Source of the DNA: CALOBA01 sp942491465
GTDB taxonomy: Bacteria > Pseudomonadota > Gammaproteobacteria > Chromatiales > Chromatiaceae
Direction: 5' to 3'
DNA: 23,543 bases
NCBI GenBank assembly: GCA_942491465.1
Contig: CALOBA010000070.1
Coordinates: 1 to 23,543 of the forward strand
The stretch's first letter is position 1; each line of letters starts with the position of its first letter. The notes beneath the pieces were generated by a model, which did not search any database, had not been told where the DNA came from, and saw nothing but the letters and a program-made list of their open reading frames with translations. This document shows, in pieces, positions 1 through 8,921 of the stretch. Both the position numbers and the translations under genes were made by a program.

Positions 1-125
1 TCCCGCCCCTGCTAGCGTCCTGTTCCGAGCCCACCTGGAGGCTCAGGGTGGCTTGGATTTCCTATCCGTAACCATGCAATCCACATGCGCCGCATGCAGG
101 CGCGACCATCCCGGCATCCGCAACG
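1..125 (-). other. Contig end downstream of pdxJ; possible degraded start of acpS
   Basis: No intact gene is visible here. On the minus strand an ATG at 73-75 is followed by codons that, with one or two inserted bases, would read M-V-Y-G-I-G, resembling the N-terminus of holo-[acyl-carrier-protein] synthase (AcpS). AcpS commonly follows pdxJ in gammaproteobacteria. The resemblance covers only about six residues and needs frame corrections, so this is a guess led by gene order. The segment sits at the window edge, where the sequence is clearly error-prone. Confidence 0.2.
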
Positions 126-894
126 TCAGATGGAACGCGGTGCTAGGGCCGCCTCGCGCATCCGCGTCTTCATGTCCCGAACGGTCTCGATCGAGACCCG
201 AGAAGATGGCGCGGGCGATGATGGCGTGGCCGATGTTGAGCTCTTCGAATCTCCGGAATGGCCGCCACGGGCATCACATTCTGGTAAGTGAGGCCGTGTC
301 CGGCGTGCACGAACAGACCCATGTCGGCGGCACATGGCGCGCGGCGCGCAAAAAACGGGCTTCCTCGAGCGCCGCGTCGCCCGCTAGGCCAGGTGTGAGC
401 ATAGCGCCCCGTGTGGAGCTCGATCGCGGGGACGCCGAGATCCTTGGCGGCGTCGAGGGGCGGCGGGGTCGAGGTCGATGAACAGACTGACCCGGGGCGC
501 CGGCCTCATCGAGCCGGCGAATGGTCTCGCGCAGGCGCGGGTTGGGGCGCCGAGTGTCAGAGGCCGCGACCCTTCGTGACTTCCTCCCGTCGCTCAGGCA
601 CGATCGTCTGCTTGATAGGGCCGCAGGCGGCAGGCGAGGGGCGAGCGTTTTCCAGGCTTCCCGTGGCCGCCATCTCCAGGTTCATCCAGGTCCTCACCAC
701 GTGAGCCAGCGCCTCGACATCGTGCGTCCTGGATGTGGCATCGGTCTTCGCGCAGGTGCACGCGTGATGGGGTCGGCCCCCGCGCCCTCCGCAGGCGCGC
801 AGCCCGCGTCGATCGGCTCGGGATAACGTTTCCAGCGGGCCTGCCTCACCGTCGCGACGTGATCGATGTTGATGCCTAGCAGGGTGCGCGTCAT
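126..894 (-). CDS. pdxJ: Pyridoxine 5'-phosphate synthase PdxJ (frameshifted)
   Basis: PdxJ condenses 1-deoxyxylulose 5-phosphate with 3-amino-2-oxopropyl phosphate to make pyridoxine 5'-phosphate, the last ring-forming step of vitamin B6 synthesis in the cytoplasm. The start at 892-894 reads MTRTLLGINIDHVATVRQAR, typical of the family, and follows a GGAG ribosome site. Later pieces lie in different frames: HLREDRCHIQD, MNLEMAAT, VPERREEVTK, GVPAIELHTGRYA, HAGHGLTYQNVMPVAAIPE, EELNIGHAIIARAIFSGL and a C-terminus VRDMKTRMREA ending at a TGA at 126-128. Order and spacing match a full-length protein of about 250 residues, but the 769-nt span is not a multiple of three and at least five frame changes are needed. 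Only 22 nt separate it from recO, suggesting one transcript. Sequence error is more likely than a true pseudogene. Confidence 0.9.
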
Positions 895-916
895 GGCGTT
901 TTTTTCTCCGGGCTTT

Positions 917-1683
917 TTAGTACTCTCGATGCAGTCTTTCGGGGTCTGCAGCGGACGTCCGTCTCCAGCTGCCGTATCGATCAATTCTCGCATGGGGGGT
1001 CTGTCGCCTGAGCTGCCACGGCACATCGGCTTTTTTTTTTTTTTAAGGGACTGCAATTCGCGCCCGGCAGCCAGCGCCCGCAGTGCACATGCTCCTCCGA
1101 CACGGCGCAGATCGTACATCCCACGACGCCGGCTCGGTGCCCTCGATCAGGGTCGATGCAAGATAGGCGGTCTCGGGGTCGACGTAAGCAAAGATTCGGG
1201 TCTCGCCGACCACATCGATTTCCGGCGCGACCCCGAGCGCCGACAGCAGGGTCCATTCGAAGCGCCGAAGCGCCGCGCCCTGCCGCTCGGCTTCGCGCAG
1301 CCGCGGCAGCAGTTCGGCGTAGGCCAGGAAGACTTCGGGCTCCTCCAGATCGCGCGGCAGCAAGCGCAACGCCAACTCGTTGGCGTACAGGCCACACCAC
1401 ATGGGGCTTGCCCGGTCAGCGTGGGTGCCGATCGGCTCGGCGGCGATCAGCGTGGGCCCGTTTCCCCCCCCCCACCGCGCCGGGTCCCACCGCTTCCAGC
1501 TTCCGGGTCGGAACAGTTCGCCGAAGCTGCGCAGCCGCCGGCGCGATTGGGCTTGCACCGCGGGCGACCACCGGCGATAAATCAACGCCCGAAGCGAGCG
1601 ATGAGGAGTTCGACGATCAGGCTGGTTTCACGGTACGGGCGGCGATGCAGTACGAACGCCGGCTCGCGATCGACTCGGCTCAC
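917..1683 (-). CDS. recO: DNA repair protein RecO (frameshifted)
   Basis: RecO binds single-stranded DNA and helps RecR load RecA at gaps (RecFOR pathway). A candidate GTG start at 1681-1683 gives an N-terminus containing FVLHRRPYRETSLIVELL and then IARFGR, the OB-fold opening of RecO. A frame change near 1585 leads to the central block CGLYANELALRLLPRDLEEP followed by ALRRFEWTLLSALG, the best family signature. The C-terminus contains GRPLQTPK and, after another frame change, ends LHREY-stop at 917-919. A run of 14 T (1031-1044) and a run of 10 C (1464-1473) inside the gene mark likely indel sites. RecO is normally about 230-250 residues, consistent with the span. It lies between era and pdxJ, its usual place. 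Identity is firm; the exact start and reading frame are not. Confidence 0.85.
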
Positions 1684-1725
1684 GGTCGATCAGCGTCCCG
1701 AGGCCGGTCATCGTTTCGCCGGCGC

Positions 1726-2628
1726 TCAGCCGCCCTTGAGAACGATCGGGCTCCCGGTCCATCAGCAGCCTTCCATGACGGCGACGTTCAAAGGTCGAGG
1801 CGCACCAGGCTGGTCGAACAGGGTCTGCATGGCCTGGCGGGCACGCGAGCCGATCCGCTTCAGCGTCTGTCCGCCCTTGCCGATCACCATGCCCTTGTGA
1901 CGCTTTTCCGCGACCAGGATCCGGGCCGCGATCTCGAGCACCGTCCGCCAACTGCTCTTCGAAGGACTCAACCACGACGGTCGTGCTCGTAGAGTTTCTT
2001 CGGGTACAGATTCTCCAGCGGCTGTTCCCGCACCAGCTCCGCGGCCAGGAACCGCATCGGCTCGCGGGTGAACAGGTCCGCCGGATACAGCGGCGGCTGC
2101 TTGCGGCGAGCCGGTCTTCAGGTGATGTGCCTCCATCAGGCCCTCGATCCCCGTCATCGACGCAAGCGCTGAAATGTACAGCACGGCTTCGGGATGAGCG
2201 TCTGCGGTCCATTCCCGGGCCAGCGGCAGCAGGTCGGAGCGGTGCTTGACCTGGTCGACCTTGTTGAAGACCAGCAGATAGGGTTGACCGGATTGTTCCG
2301 CCGCGACAGCCAGCGCCAGATCGTCTTCATCGGTCTGATGACTGGCATCCAGCACCAGACCGAGCACGTCAACGCCCCGGCTGGAATCGGCAGCAATCCG
2401 GTTCAGCCGTCGGTTCAGCGCGTGGTCACGACGTCGGTGCAGGCCTGGCGTATCGACAAACACGGCCTGACCGCGTTCATCACTATGTATTCCCATTATC
2501 CGATGGCGCGTGGTCTGGGGTTTGTGGGTCACAATGGCGACCGGGGCGTCCACGATCCGATTGAGCAAGGTTGACTTGCCGACGTTTGGACGACCAATCA
2601 ATGCAACATGACCGAATCGCGTACTCAT
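1726..2628 (-). CDS. era: Ribosome-associated GTPase Era (frameshifted)
   Basis: Era is an essential GTPase that binds the 3' end of 16S rRNA through a KH domain and assists 30S maturation. The N-terminal GTPase domain is intact: GRPNVGKSTLLN (G1), a TTRHR effector region (G2), DTPGLH (G3) and NKVD (G4). After about residue 165 the frame is lost; the adjacent frame carries PLYPADLFTREPMRFLAAEL and VREQPLENLYPKKL, and the first frame resumes with the KH motif GMVIGKGGQTLKRIG. The first frame stops at 1762; a family-like end (VLKGG-stop, 1726) needs one more shift and gives about 300 residues, the normal Era length. The start ATG overlaps the rnc stop as ATGA, so translation is probably coupled. 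The compensating indels look like sequence error. Confidence 0.9.
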
Positions 2629-3362
2629 TTTGAAACACTCTCACTTGATGAATTGGGGCGCCGATTCCCCCGCTGCTCGTGGATCGCCTTGAAGTGATCG
2701 ATCAACTGCAGGTGCATCAATCGGGCCGCGGCCTGTTCCGCCTTGCGCCGACTGCCGGCCTCGGCTCGCACCGCTTCTGCCAGGCCATCGACTCGGCATT
2801 CCACCTCGAAGCGTTTGATATGGTCCGCACCTGTTTCTGCCATGACCTCATAGACCGGTAGATCGTGACCTCGACCTTGCAGCAGTTCCTGCAAGCGAGT
2901 CTTGGGATCTTTCAATGCATCGGCATCAGGTAGCGCGCGCTCTCTGTCATCGAGCAGCGCCCGAACGACGCGGCGGGCTTCATGGAAACCGCCGTCCAGA
3001 AAAACGGCGCCAATCACGGCCTCGATCACATCAGCCAGAATGGATTCGCGCAGGTAGCCCCCGCTCTTTTTTTCCCCCTGCCCCAGCCGCAGGAACTGAC
3101 TGAGCTCGAGTTCCTGCGCGATCTGTGCCAGCGTACGGTCGCGCACCAGTCTCGAACGTAGACGACTCAAATCCCCTTCGGACGCATGGGGGCGGCGTTC
3201 GAACAACAGTTCCGCCGCCACCAGATTGAGTAAGCCGTCGCCAAGAAACTCCAGCCGCTCGTAGTGACCCGGTCCATGACTGCGATGGGTCAAAGCGCGC
3301 TGGAGAAGCTCTGGGTCCTGGAACGCGTAGTCGAAGCCGGGGATTCTGTTTCGGTTGATCAT
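2625..3362 (-). CDS. rnc: Ribonuclease III
   Basis: RNase III cuts double-stranded RNA in the cytoplasm and processes rRNA precursors and many mRNAs. The 245-residue protein is uninterrupted. The signature ERLEFLGDG at residues 35-43 holds catalytic Glu38 and Asp42, and ADVIEAVIGAVFLDGG supplies Asp111 and Glu114. A double-stranded-RNA-binding domain follows from about residue 152 (DPKTRLQELLQGRG) to about 222 (EQAAARLMHLQL). The C-terminal tail (about residues 228-245) is longer and more polar than in many homologues. It overlaps era by 4 nt. It is one of two intact genes in the otherwise damaged first 6.7 kb. Confidence 0.96.
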   Translation of the reverse strand: MINRNRIPGFDYAFQDPELLQRALTHRSHGPGHYERLEFLGDGLLNLVAAELLFERRPHASEGDLSRLRSRLVRDRTLAQIAQELELSQFLRLGQGEKKSGGYLRESILADVIEAVIGAVFLDGGFHEARRVVRALLDDRERALPDADALKDPKTRLQELLQGRGHDLPVYEVMAETGADHIKRFEVECRVDGLAEAVRAEAGSRRKAEQAAARLMHLQLIDHFKAIHEQRGNRRPNSSSESVSK

Positions 3363-3469
3363 GTTCTCAGATCTTGGGCACCCGGACCATCACCGGTCTA
3401 GCGCAGCGTACTCAGATGCTTCCCAGATTTCGAATTTCAATCCTGCAGAGGCTTGAAGTCTTTGAACCA

Positions 3470-3856
3470 TTAGTTAGTAAGCTGCGCTTCAGTTCTGAAT
3501 GAAAGAACTGCGTCAATATTCGCGATCAGGTGTGTTTCGACCTGATAATCCACAACCAGCATGGTCGTTTGTCCACGCTCCACTTTGATATTTTCTGGTG
3601 TCACGTGTTCGACGTAGCTGACCTGCAAGCGGGTCATAAGATTTCTGCGCAAGGTATTGGGAGGAACATTGGCAGATCCGGATTCACCAGCAACCGAGTT
3701 GACTTCTGAGGCCACTGACATATGGTTGAGGTAGATCGGAACAAGCTTGATCCCGATGTAGACAAAGAACAGCACGAAAACCAGAACGAAGATGAAGCCG
3801 ATCAGCGTCATTCCCTTCTGGAGCTGGCGGCAGCTCGAAACCCCTGAATTCATCAT
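3470..3856 (-). CDS. DUF4845 family small membrane protein
   Basis: A 128-residue protein of the DUF4845 family, which in gammaproteobacteria sits between lepB and rnc; its function is unknown. A short basic N-terminus (QLQKGMTLIGF, residues 11-21) is followed by one hydrophobic segment, about residues 17-38, and then a soluble part with NVPPNTLRRNL and LVVDYQVETHL. The KGMTLIGF stretch resembles a type IV prepilin cleavage site but lacks the usual Glu at position +5, so processing by prepilin peptidase is doubtful. The start at 3854-3856 is chosen because GGAG (3867-3870) lies about 10 nt upstream. The gene and its flanks are unusually AT-rich for this window. Confidence 0.88.
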   Translation of the reverse strand: MMNSGVSSCRQLQKGMTLIGFIFVLVFVLFFVYIGIKLVPIYLNHMSVASEVNSVAGESGSANVPPNTLRRNLMTRLQVSYVEHVTPENIKVERGQTTMLVVDYQVETHLIANIDAVLSFRTEAQLTN

Positions 3857-3924
3857 TTTTTAAAAACTCCATGGACCAAAAATTGACCGGCGAAAAGCAG
3901 CCAAATGACCTTGATTTCGCTCGC

Positions 3925-4800
3925 TTAATCGATCTTATCACCGATTCTATCGAACACCACACATCGCCGCGACGCGCAGTCCCAGTGCATCCAGATACGA
4001 GACGCGCGGCCGACCAGATTCTCTTCCGGCACGAATCCCCAGGCGCGGGAATCCTGCGACATGTCGCGATTGTCGCCCATCACGAAGTATTGGCCTTCAG
4101 GAACAATCCAGCTCTGGGATCGACGCTGAGCGCTGTTGGCGTTGATCAGAATTTCGTGTTCCGTCCCCTCGAGGTCTTCGATTCGACGCAGCAGCGCGTC
4201 CCTGGTGGCCGATGTACGATTGATGCCCTCGCCTATCCACAGTCCGTCACTCTCCTGAACCATGGGCTCGCCGTTGACGTACAGCGACCTTGTCACGATA
4301 CGTCACCGAATCGCCCGGCAGCCGATCACGCGCTTGATGTAGTTGGTGCGGCCATCCACGGGATACCGGAACACGACCACATCGCCGCGCTCGGGGTCAC
4401 CGACCGCCAGGAATCGATTATTCAGTACCGGCAGGCGCAGGCCATAGGCAAACTTGTTGACCACGATGAAATCACCGATCAACAGGGTCGGCACCATTGA
4501 TGATGAAGGAATCTTGAACGGCTCGAAAAGAAAGGACCGAAACACCAGCACCAGCAGCAAGATCACCGGAAAGAACGATCTCGATCATATTCGACCGGAC
4601 GCGAGGGGCTTTGTTCCCGCCGGCACGAACCCGCGCCCGCGCGCCGGGGGCTCGGCGCCGACCGCTTGTGAGCAACCAGACGACGCCTTGGCGGAAGCCG
4701 GCGTCGCTTGCGTCCGAAGACCAGGCAAATCTTCAGGTCGTCCGCTCGGTCAGCGGCCGTAGCGCCGATGCGAGCGGCCAGGTCAGTCGATTCTTGGAAC
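3925..4800 (-). CDS. lepB: Signal peptidase I LepB (frameshifted, 5' end unresolved)
   Basis: LepB is the inner-membrane Ser/Lys protease that removes signal peptides from exported proteins. The second hydrophobic segment and catalytic region read SFFPVILLLVLVFRSFLFEP then FKIPSSSMVPTLLIGD, with the nucleophile Ser just before the Met; the general base Lys is in TNYIKRVIG. A frame change near 4300 separates this from the C-terminal half (MTRSLYVNGEPMVQES) with the family box MGDNRDMSQDSRAWG, ending at 3925. The expected first membrane segment should lie between about 4600 and 4810, but no ATG and no hydrophobic stretch can be read there in any frame, so the 5' boundary given is an estimate from usual length and the lepA stop at 4884. 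Identity is certain; the true 5' sequence is not. Confidence 0.85.
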
Positions 4801-4883
4801 TCAGAGCGTCAGTCGCCCGGGTCTACGTCAGGCAAATTCGCAGGCCCGGAGAGGAGCGGGTCCGGCAGACGGTGTCGAGTCCC

Positions 4884-6701
4884 CTAGTTATCCTTGCCGG
4901 TACCTCCGAAGTACGGCGCAAGGAAGGCCTCCTGCGGAATCTCGACCCTGCCGACCTGCTTCATGCGCCGTTTGCCGGCCTTCTGCTTTTCCAGCAGTTT
5001 CCGCTTGCGGGTCACGTCACCGCCGTAGCACTTGGCGGTCACGTTCTTGCGCAAGGCCTTGACCGTCGTACGGGCGATGACCTTGGTGCCGATGGCCGCC
5101 TGGATGGCGATCTCGAACATCTGCCGCGGAATCAGCTCCCGCATCCGTTCGGCGAGTTCGCGCCCGCGGCACTGCACGTTGTCGCGGTGGACGATGAGCG
5201 ACAGGGCATCGACGCGCTCACCGTTGATCATCAGGTCGAGCTTGACCGAGCTCCGCCGCTTGATAGCGCTCAAGGCTGTACTCGAACGAGGCGTAGCCGC
5301 GGCTGACGGATTTCAGCCGGTCGAAGAAGTCGATCACGACCTCGTTCAGCGGCAGCTCGTAGGTCACCTGCACCTGCCCGCCCAGGTATCGCATCTCCTT
5401 CTGCACGCCGCGCTTCTCGATACACAGCCCGATCACGGCGCCGAGCAGGTCCTGCGGAACCAGGATGTGGGCCGCGATGATGGGCTCGCGAATTTCGGCG
5501 ATCTTCGCGGGCTCCGGCAGCTCGGCCGGGTTGTCGACCTCGATCAGCTCGCCGTCGGTCATTGCAGGACCTCGTAGACCACGGTTGGCGCGGTGGTGAT
5601 CAGATCCAGATCGTACTCGCGCTCCAGGCGCTCCTGGATGATCTCCATGTGCAGCATGCCGAGGAAGCCGCAGCGGAAGCCGAAGCCCAGCGCGTCCGAC
5701 GTCTCCGGCAGGTACGAGAAGGCCGAGTCGTTGAGCTGCAGCTTGTCCAGGGCTTCGCGAAGATCCTCGTAGTCGTCCGAGGACAACCGGGAAGAGCCCG
5801 GCAAAGACCCGCGGCTGCATCTGGCTGGAAGCCCGGCAGGCGCACGTCGGCCGGGCGATCGGCGCCGGTGATGGTGTCGCCCACCGGGGCGCCGTCGATC
5901 TCCTTGATGCCGGCCACGACGAAAGCCCACCTCGCCCGGACCGAGCACGGTCCGCTCGGTCTTTTTCGGCGTGAACACGCCGATGCTGTCGGCCTGGTAG
6001 GTCCGGCCGGTGGACATGACCTTGATCTTCTCGCGCCGCTGCAGCGTGCCCTCCTTGATGCGGATCAGCGAGACGACGCCGAGGTAGTTGTCGAACCAGG
6101 AGTCGACGATCAGCGCCTGCAGGGGTGCCTCCCGATCACCCTCGGGCGGTGGCACGTTCTCCACCAGGTACTCGAGGGCATCTTCGATACCCATGCCCGA
6201 CTTCGCGCTGACCAGACAGGCCTTGCTGGCGTCGATGCCGATGATCTCCTCGATCTCGGTGTTCACCCGCTCGGGATCGGCGGAGGGCAGGTCGATCTTG
6301 TTCAGCACCGGCAGGACTTCCAGGCCCTGCTCGACGGCGGTGTAGCAGTTGGCGACGCTTTGCGCCTCGACGCCCTGCGCCGCGTCCACGACCAGCAGCG
6401 CACCTTCACAGGCGGCCAGAGAACGCGAGACTTCATAGGAAAAGTCAACGTGCCCCGGCGTGTCGATGAAATTGAGCTGGTAGGTTTCACCGTCGTCGGC
6501 CGTGTAGTTGAGCGTGACGCTCTGGGCCTTGATGGTGATCCCGCGCTCGCGCTCGAAGTCCATGGAGTCGAGCACCTGGGCCGACATCTCGCGGGCGGTC
6601 AGGCTGCCGCAGTGCTGGATGAACCGATCGGCAATGGTGGACTTGCCGTGATCGATGTGGGCGATGATGGAGAAGTTGCGAATGCGGCTGGTTTCGGCCA
6701 T
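4884..6701 (-). CDS. lepA: Elongation factor 4 LepA (frameshifted)
   Basis: LepA (EF4) is a ribosome-dependent GTPase related to EF-G, implicated in 30S maturation and translation under stress. The first ~245 residues are continuous, with AHIDHGKST (G1), DTPGHVDFSYEVSRSLAACE (G3) and NKIDLP (G4). The frame then changes about three times between 5950 and 5790 (VAGIKEIDGAPVGDTITGAD; MQPRVFAGLFPV; then back to SSDDYEDLREAL), again near 5560 (VVYEVLQ to MTDGELIEVDNP) and near 5265 (ERYQAAEL to VKLDLMINGERVDALS). The C-terminus, with AIGTKVIARTTVKALRKNVT and AKCYGGDVTRKRKLLEKQK, ends KDN at 4884. The total span is 606 codons, close to the usual ~600, so insertions and deletions cancel. That fits sequence error better than decay. 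mucD lies 134 nt upstream, lepB downstream. Confidence 0.95.
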
Positions 6702-6835
6702 CGGGGCTCGGGGGAAGGATTGGGGTGCTCGCGGCCAAGCATGGCCTCGGATGAGGTGAAGACCCTCGACGGACGGGGAACCGCAGGTGAAGCAATGCCC
6801 GTTAAGGATGTGGAGCGGCTAGTGTTACACAGACC

Positions 6836-8305
6836 TCAATCTCGGGGCACACGAATCGCGTAGAACATGCGACCGTCGCCGCGCTGCACCAGCATGGGGA
6901 CGACCTTACCCGGCTCGGTGGCCTCCAGCAGCTCGCGGAACTGCCGGGCGTCCTCCACCGAGTGGCGGTCGAAGCGCAGGATGACATCACCGGCACGAAT
7001 ACCGCCCTGCTCCGCCGGCCCCTCTTCCACGCTGTCGACCAGCACGCCACCGGCGAGCTCGGCAATCCCGAGCTGATCGCGCACGTCGCCGGTCAGATCC
7101 TTGACCACCAGCCCGAGGCGGTTTGCCGACGAAGGCTCGGCGATGACGCCTTGGGTGACCATCATCGCCTCATCATCGGGCAGCTCGGCGAGCAGCACCG
7201 ATAGGGTCAGGATCTCGCCCTCGCGCAGCAGTTCGATGCGCGCCTCGGTGCCGACCTTGGCGGCCCCGACCAGCGGCGGCAGGTTGCCGGAGGTCTGAAT
7301 GTCGATGCCGTTGAACTTCAGGATCACGTCGCCGGGGCGCAGGTCCGCGGCCTCCGACGGGCTGTGCGGCAGCACTTGCGAGACCAGGGCACCCCGCGGC
7401 TGCGTCATGCCGAAGGCGGGCGCGAGCTCGCGGGTCACGTCTTGAATCAGCACCCCGAGCCAGCCGCGGCTGACCCGGCCCTTGGTCTTGAGCTGGGCGA
7501 CCACGTCCATGGCGACGTCGATGGGGATGGCGAACGACAGGCCCATGAAGCCGCCGGTGCGGCTGTAGATCTGGGAGTTGACCCCGATGACGCGCCCGTC
7601 CAGATCGAACAGCGGTCCACCGGAGTTGCCCGGATTGATCGCCACATCGGTCTGGATGAACGGGACATAGTTCTCGCTCGGCAGATTGCGGCCCTTGGCG
7701 CTGACGATGCCGGCGGTGGCCGAGTGCTCGAAACCGAACGGCGAGCCGATCGCCAGCACCCATTCGCCGACCTTGAGATCGGCCGCGGAGCCGATATGGA
7801 CGCTGGGCAGCTCGGTGCCCTCGACCTTGAGCAGCGCGATATCGCTGCGCTCGTCGGCACCGATCACCTGCGCCAGGAACTCGCGCCGATCGCTGGTGCG
7901 GACGATGATCTCATCGGCGGCCTCCACCACATGGGCATTGGTGAGCACATAGCCGTCGTCGGAGACAAAGAAGCCCGAGCCCAGAGAGCGCCCCGGATCG
8001 ACGTCTTGGGGCAAGTCCCCGTCGTTGCCGAAGAAGCGGCGAAAGAAGTCATACAGCGGGCTATCCTCGGGAATGCCCTCATCGCCACCGAAATCCTGCG
8101 GCGCGTAATAGACGCTCTGCTGGGTGCTGATGTTGACGACCGCCGGACCACAGCGCTCGACCAGGCGGGAGAAGTCCGGCAGCGCCGCGGGCATCGCGGC
8201 ATCGAGCGGCGACTCCGCAACCGGCTGCGCGCTCACCGCGTACGTGACCAGCAGCAGCGCGAGGGCACAGCCGCGCGCGACGAGAAGATGGATTGACGTT
8301 GGCAT
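6836..8305 (-). CDS. mucD: Periplasmic Do-family serine endopeptidase MucD/DegP type
   Basis: A 489-residue DegP/HtrA-type protease and chaperone that degrades misfolded periplasmic proteins. A signal peptide (residues 1-26, ending AVSA) precedes the trypsin-like domain with catalytic His125 (TNAHVV), Asp155 (SDIALLKV) and Ser228 (NPGNSGGPL). Two PDZ domains follow, about residues 265-355 (GWLGVLIQDVT onward) and 385-485 (GLVVKDLTGDVR onward). All catalytic residues are present, so it should be active. It is the fifth gene after rpoE, the position of mucD in Pseudomonas, where loss of the protease raises sigma-factor activity. It begins 130 nt beyond rseC; I see no clear separate promoter there. 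The sequence is uninterrupted, in contrast with lepA next door. Confidence 0.96.
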   Translation of the reverse strand: MPTSIHLLVARGCALALLLVTYAVSAQPVAESPLDAAMPAALPDFSRLVERCGPAVVNISTQQSVYYAPQDFGGDEGIPEDSPLYDFFRRFFGNDGDLPQDVDPGRSLGSGFFVSDDGYVLTNAHVVEAADEIIVRTSDRREFLAQVIGADERSDIALLKVEGTELPSVHIGSAADLKVGEWVLAIGSPFGFEHSATAGIVSAKGRNLPSENYVPFIQTDVAINPGNSGGPLFDLDGRVIGVNSQIYSRTGGFMGLSFAIPIDVAMDVVAQLKTKGRVSRGWLGVLIQDVTRELAPAFGMTQPRGALVSQVLPHSPSEAADLRPGDVILKFNGIDIQTSGNLPPLVGAAKVGTEARIELLREGEILTLSVLLAELPDDEAMMVTQGVIAEPSSANRLGLVVKDLTGDVRDQLGIAELAGGVLVDSVEEGPAEQGGIRAGDVILRFDRHSVEDARQFRELLEATEPGKVVPMLVQRGDGRMFYAIRVPRD

Positions 8306-8435
8306 GCTTGGCCGACCGGGTGGAGGGGAAGTGGCCCAGCGTACGGCGCGCGGGCCGGGTGAGTGGGGCGATCCCTAAACCATACCAGAACCGGCAGTCA
8401 CCGCGCCCGCGGGATCGGCGCCGTTGGGCATGCGC

Positions 8436-8921
8436 TCAGCGCAGCTCGACGGTCAGCGGCGGCGAGGACACGGCGAGCGTTCGCCGCAACAGCCTGGTGC
8501 GCCAGCGCGGGTCGGCCCCCAGGCGACGGCTGCGGGCACGCACCCAGAGCAGGCTCAGGGCCAGACCAACGATGCCGAACACCAGCCCCCAACCCTCCAC
8601 CGACGCCGGGGCGAGGCGCTCGGCAAGCGCGGTGCCGAGCAAGGCCGCGCCGATCAGCCCCAGCAGCGGGACCATGTAGGCGACGAACGCGGAGATGACC
8701 AATGCCTCCTCCGGGACACCGACGACCACCTCGTCACCGGCGCGCAGACCGATGGTATCCTCCATCTCCAGCTCCAGCGGCCGGCGGCCGAGCACGCGAT
8801 CGAGCAGCGAGGTGCCGCAGGCACCTTTTGCCGAGCAGGCACCACAGGCACTGCGGCGGACGGCCTGGACGCGGGCGACCCCCGCGACCGAGGACAGGAC
8901 AACGGCGTGTTCTTCGATCAT
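8436..8921 (-). CDS. rseC: SoxR-reducing system protein RseC / MucC
   Basis: A 161-residue inner-membrane protein of the RseC/MucC family. In E. coli RseC belongs to the system that keeps SoxR reduced and has a minor positive effect on sigma-E; MucC has a similar place in the algU operon. The N-terminal part has Cys26, Cys29 and Cys35 (SACGACSAKGAC), probably a metal- or redox-active site. Two membrane segments follow at about residues 73-98 and 109-127, then a basic C-terminus rich in Arg. The start ATG (8919-8921) overlaps the rseB stop by 4 nt (ATGA), which fixes this start and suggests coupled translation. Confidence 0.93.
   Translation of the reverse strand: MIEEHAVVLSSVAGVARVQAVRRSACGACSAKGACGTSLLDRVLGRRPLELEMEDTIGLRAGDEVVVGVPEEALVISAFVAYMVPLLGLIGAALLGTALAERLAPASVEGWGLVFGIVGLALSLLWVRARSRRLGADPRWRTRLLRRTLAVSSPPLTVELR

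Noticed and set aside
3836..3856. DUF4845 protein as a type IV pilin
   Set aside because: It has a KGMTLIGF-like start but no Glu at position 5, no pilin-like body, and a conserved lepB-rnc location typical of DUF4845.
5550..5570. Programmed frameshift in lepA
   Set aside because: There is no slippery heptamer with a downstream structure, lepA has several other breaks, and no LepA is known to need recoding.
5562..6863. Plus-strand open frame opposite lepA
   Set aside because: The minus strand shows clear LepA motifs; the plus frame has no family features.
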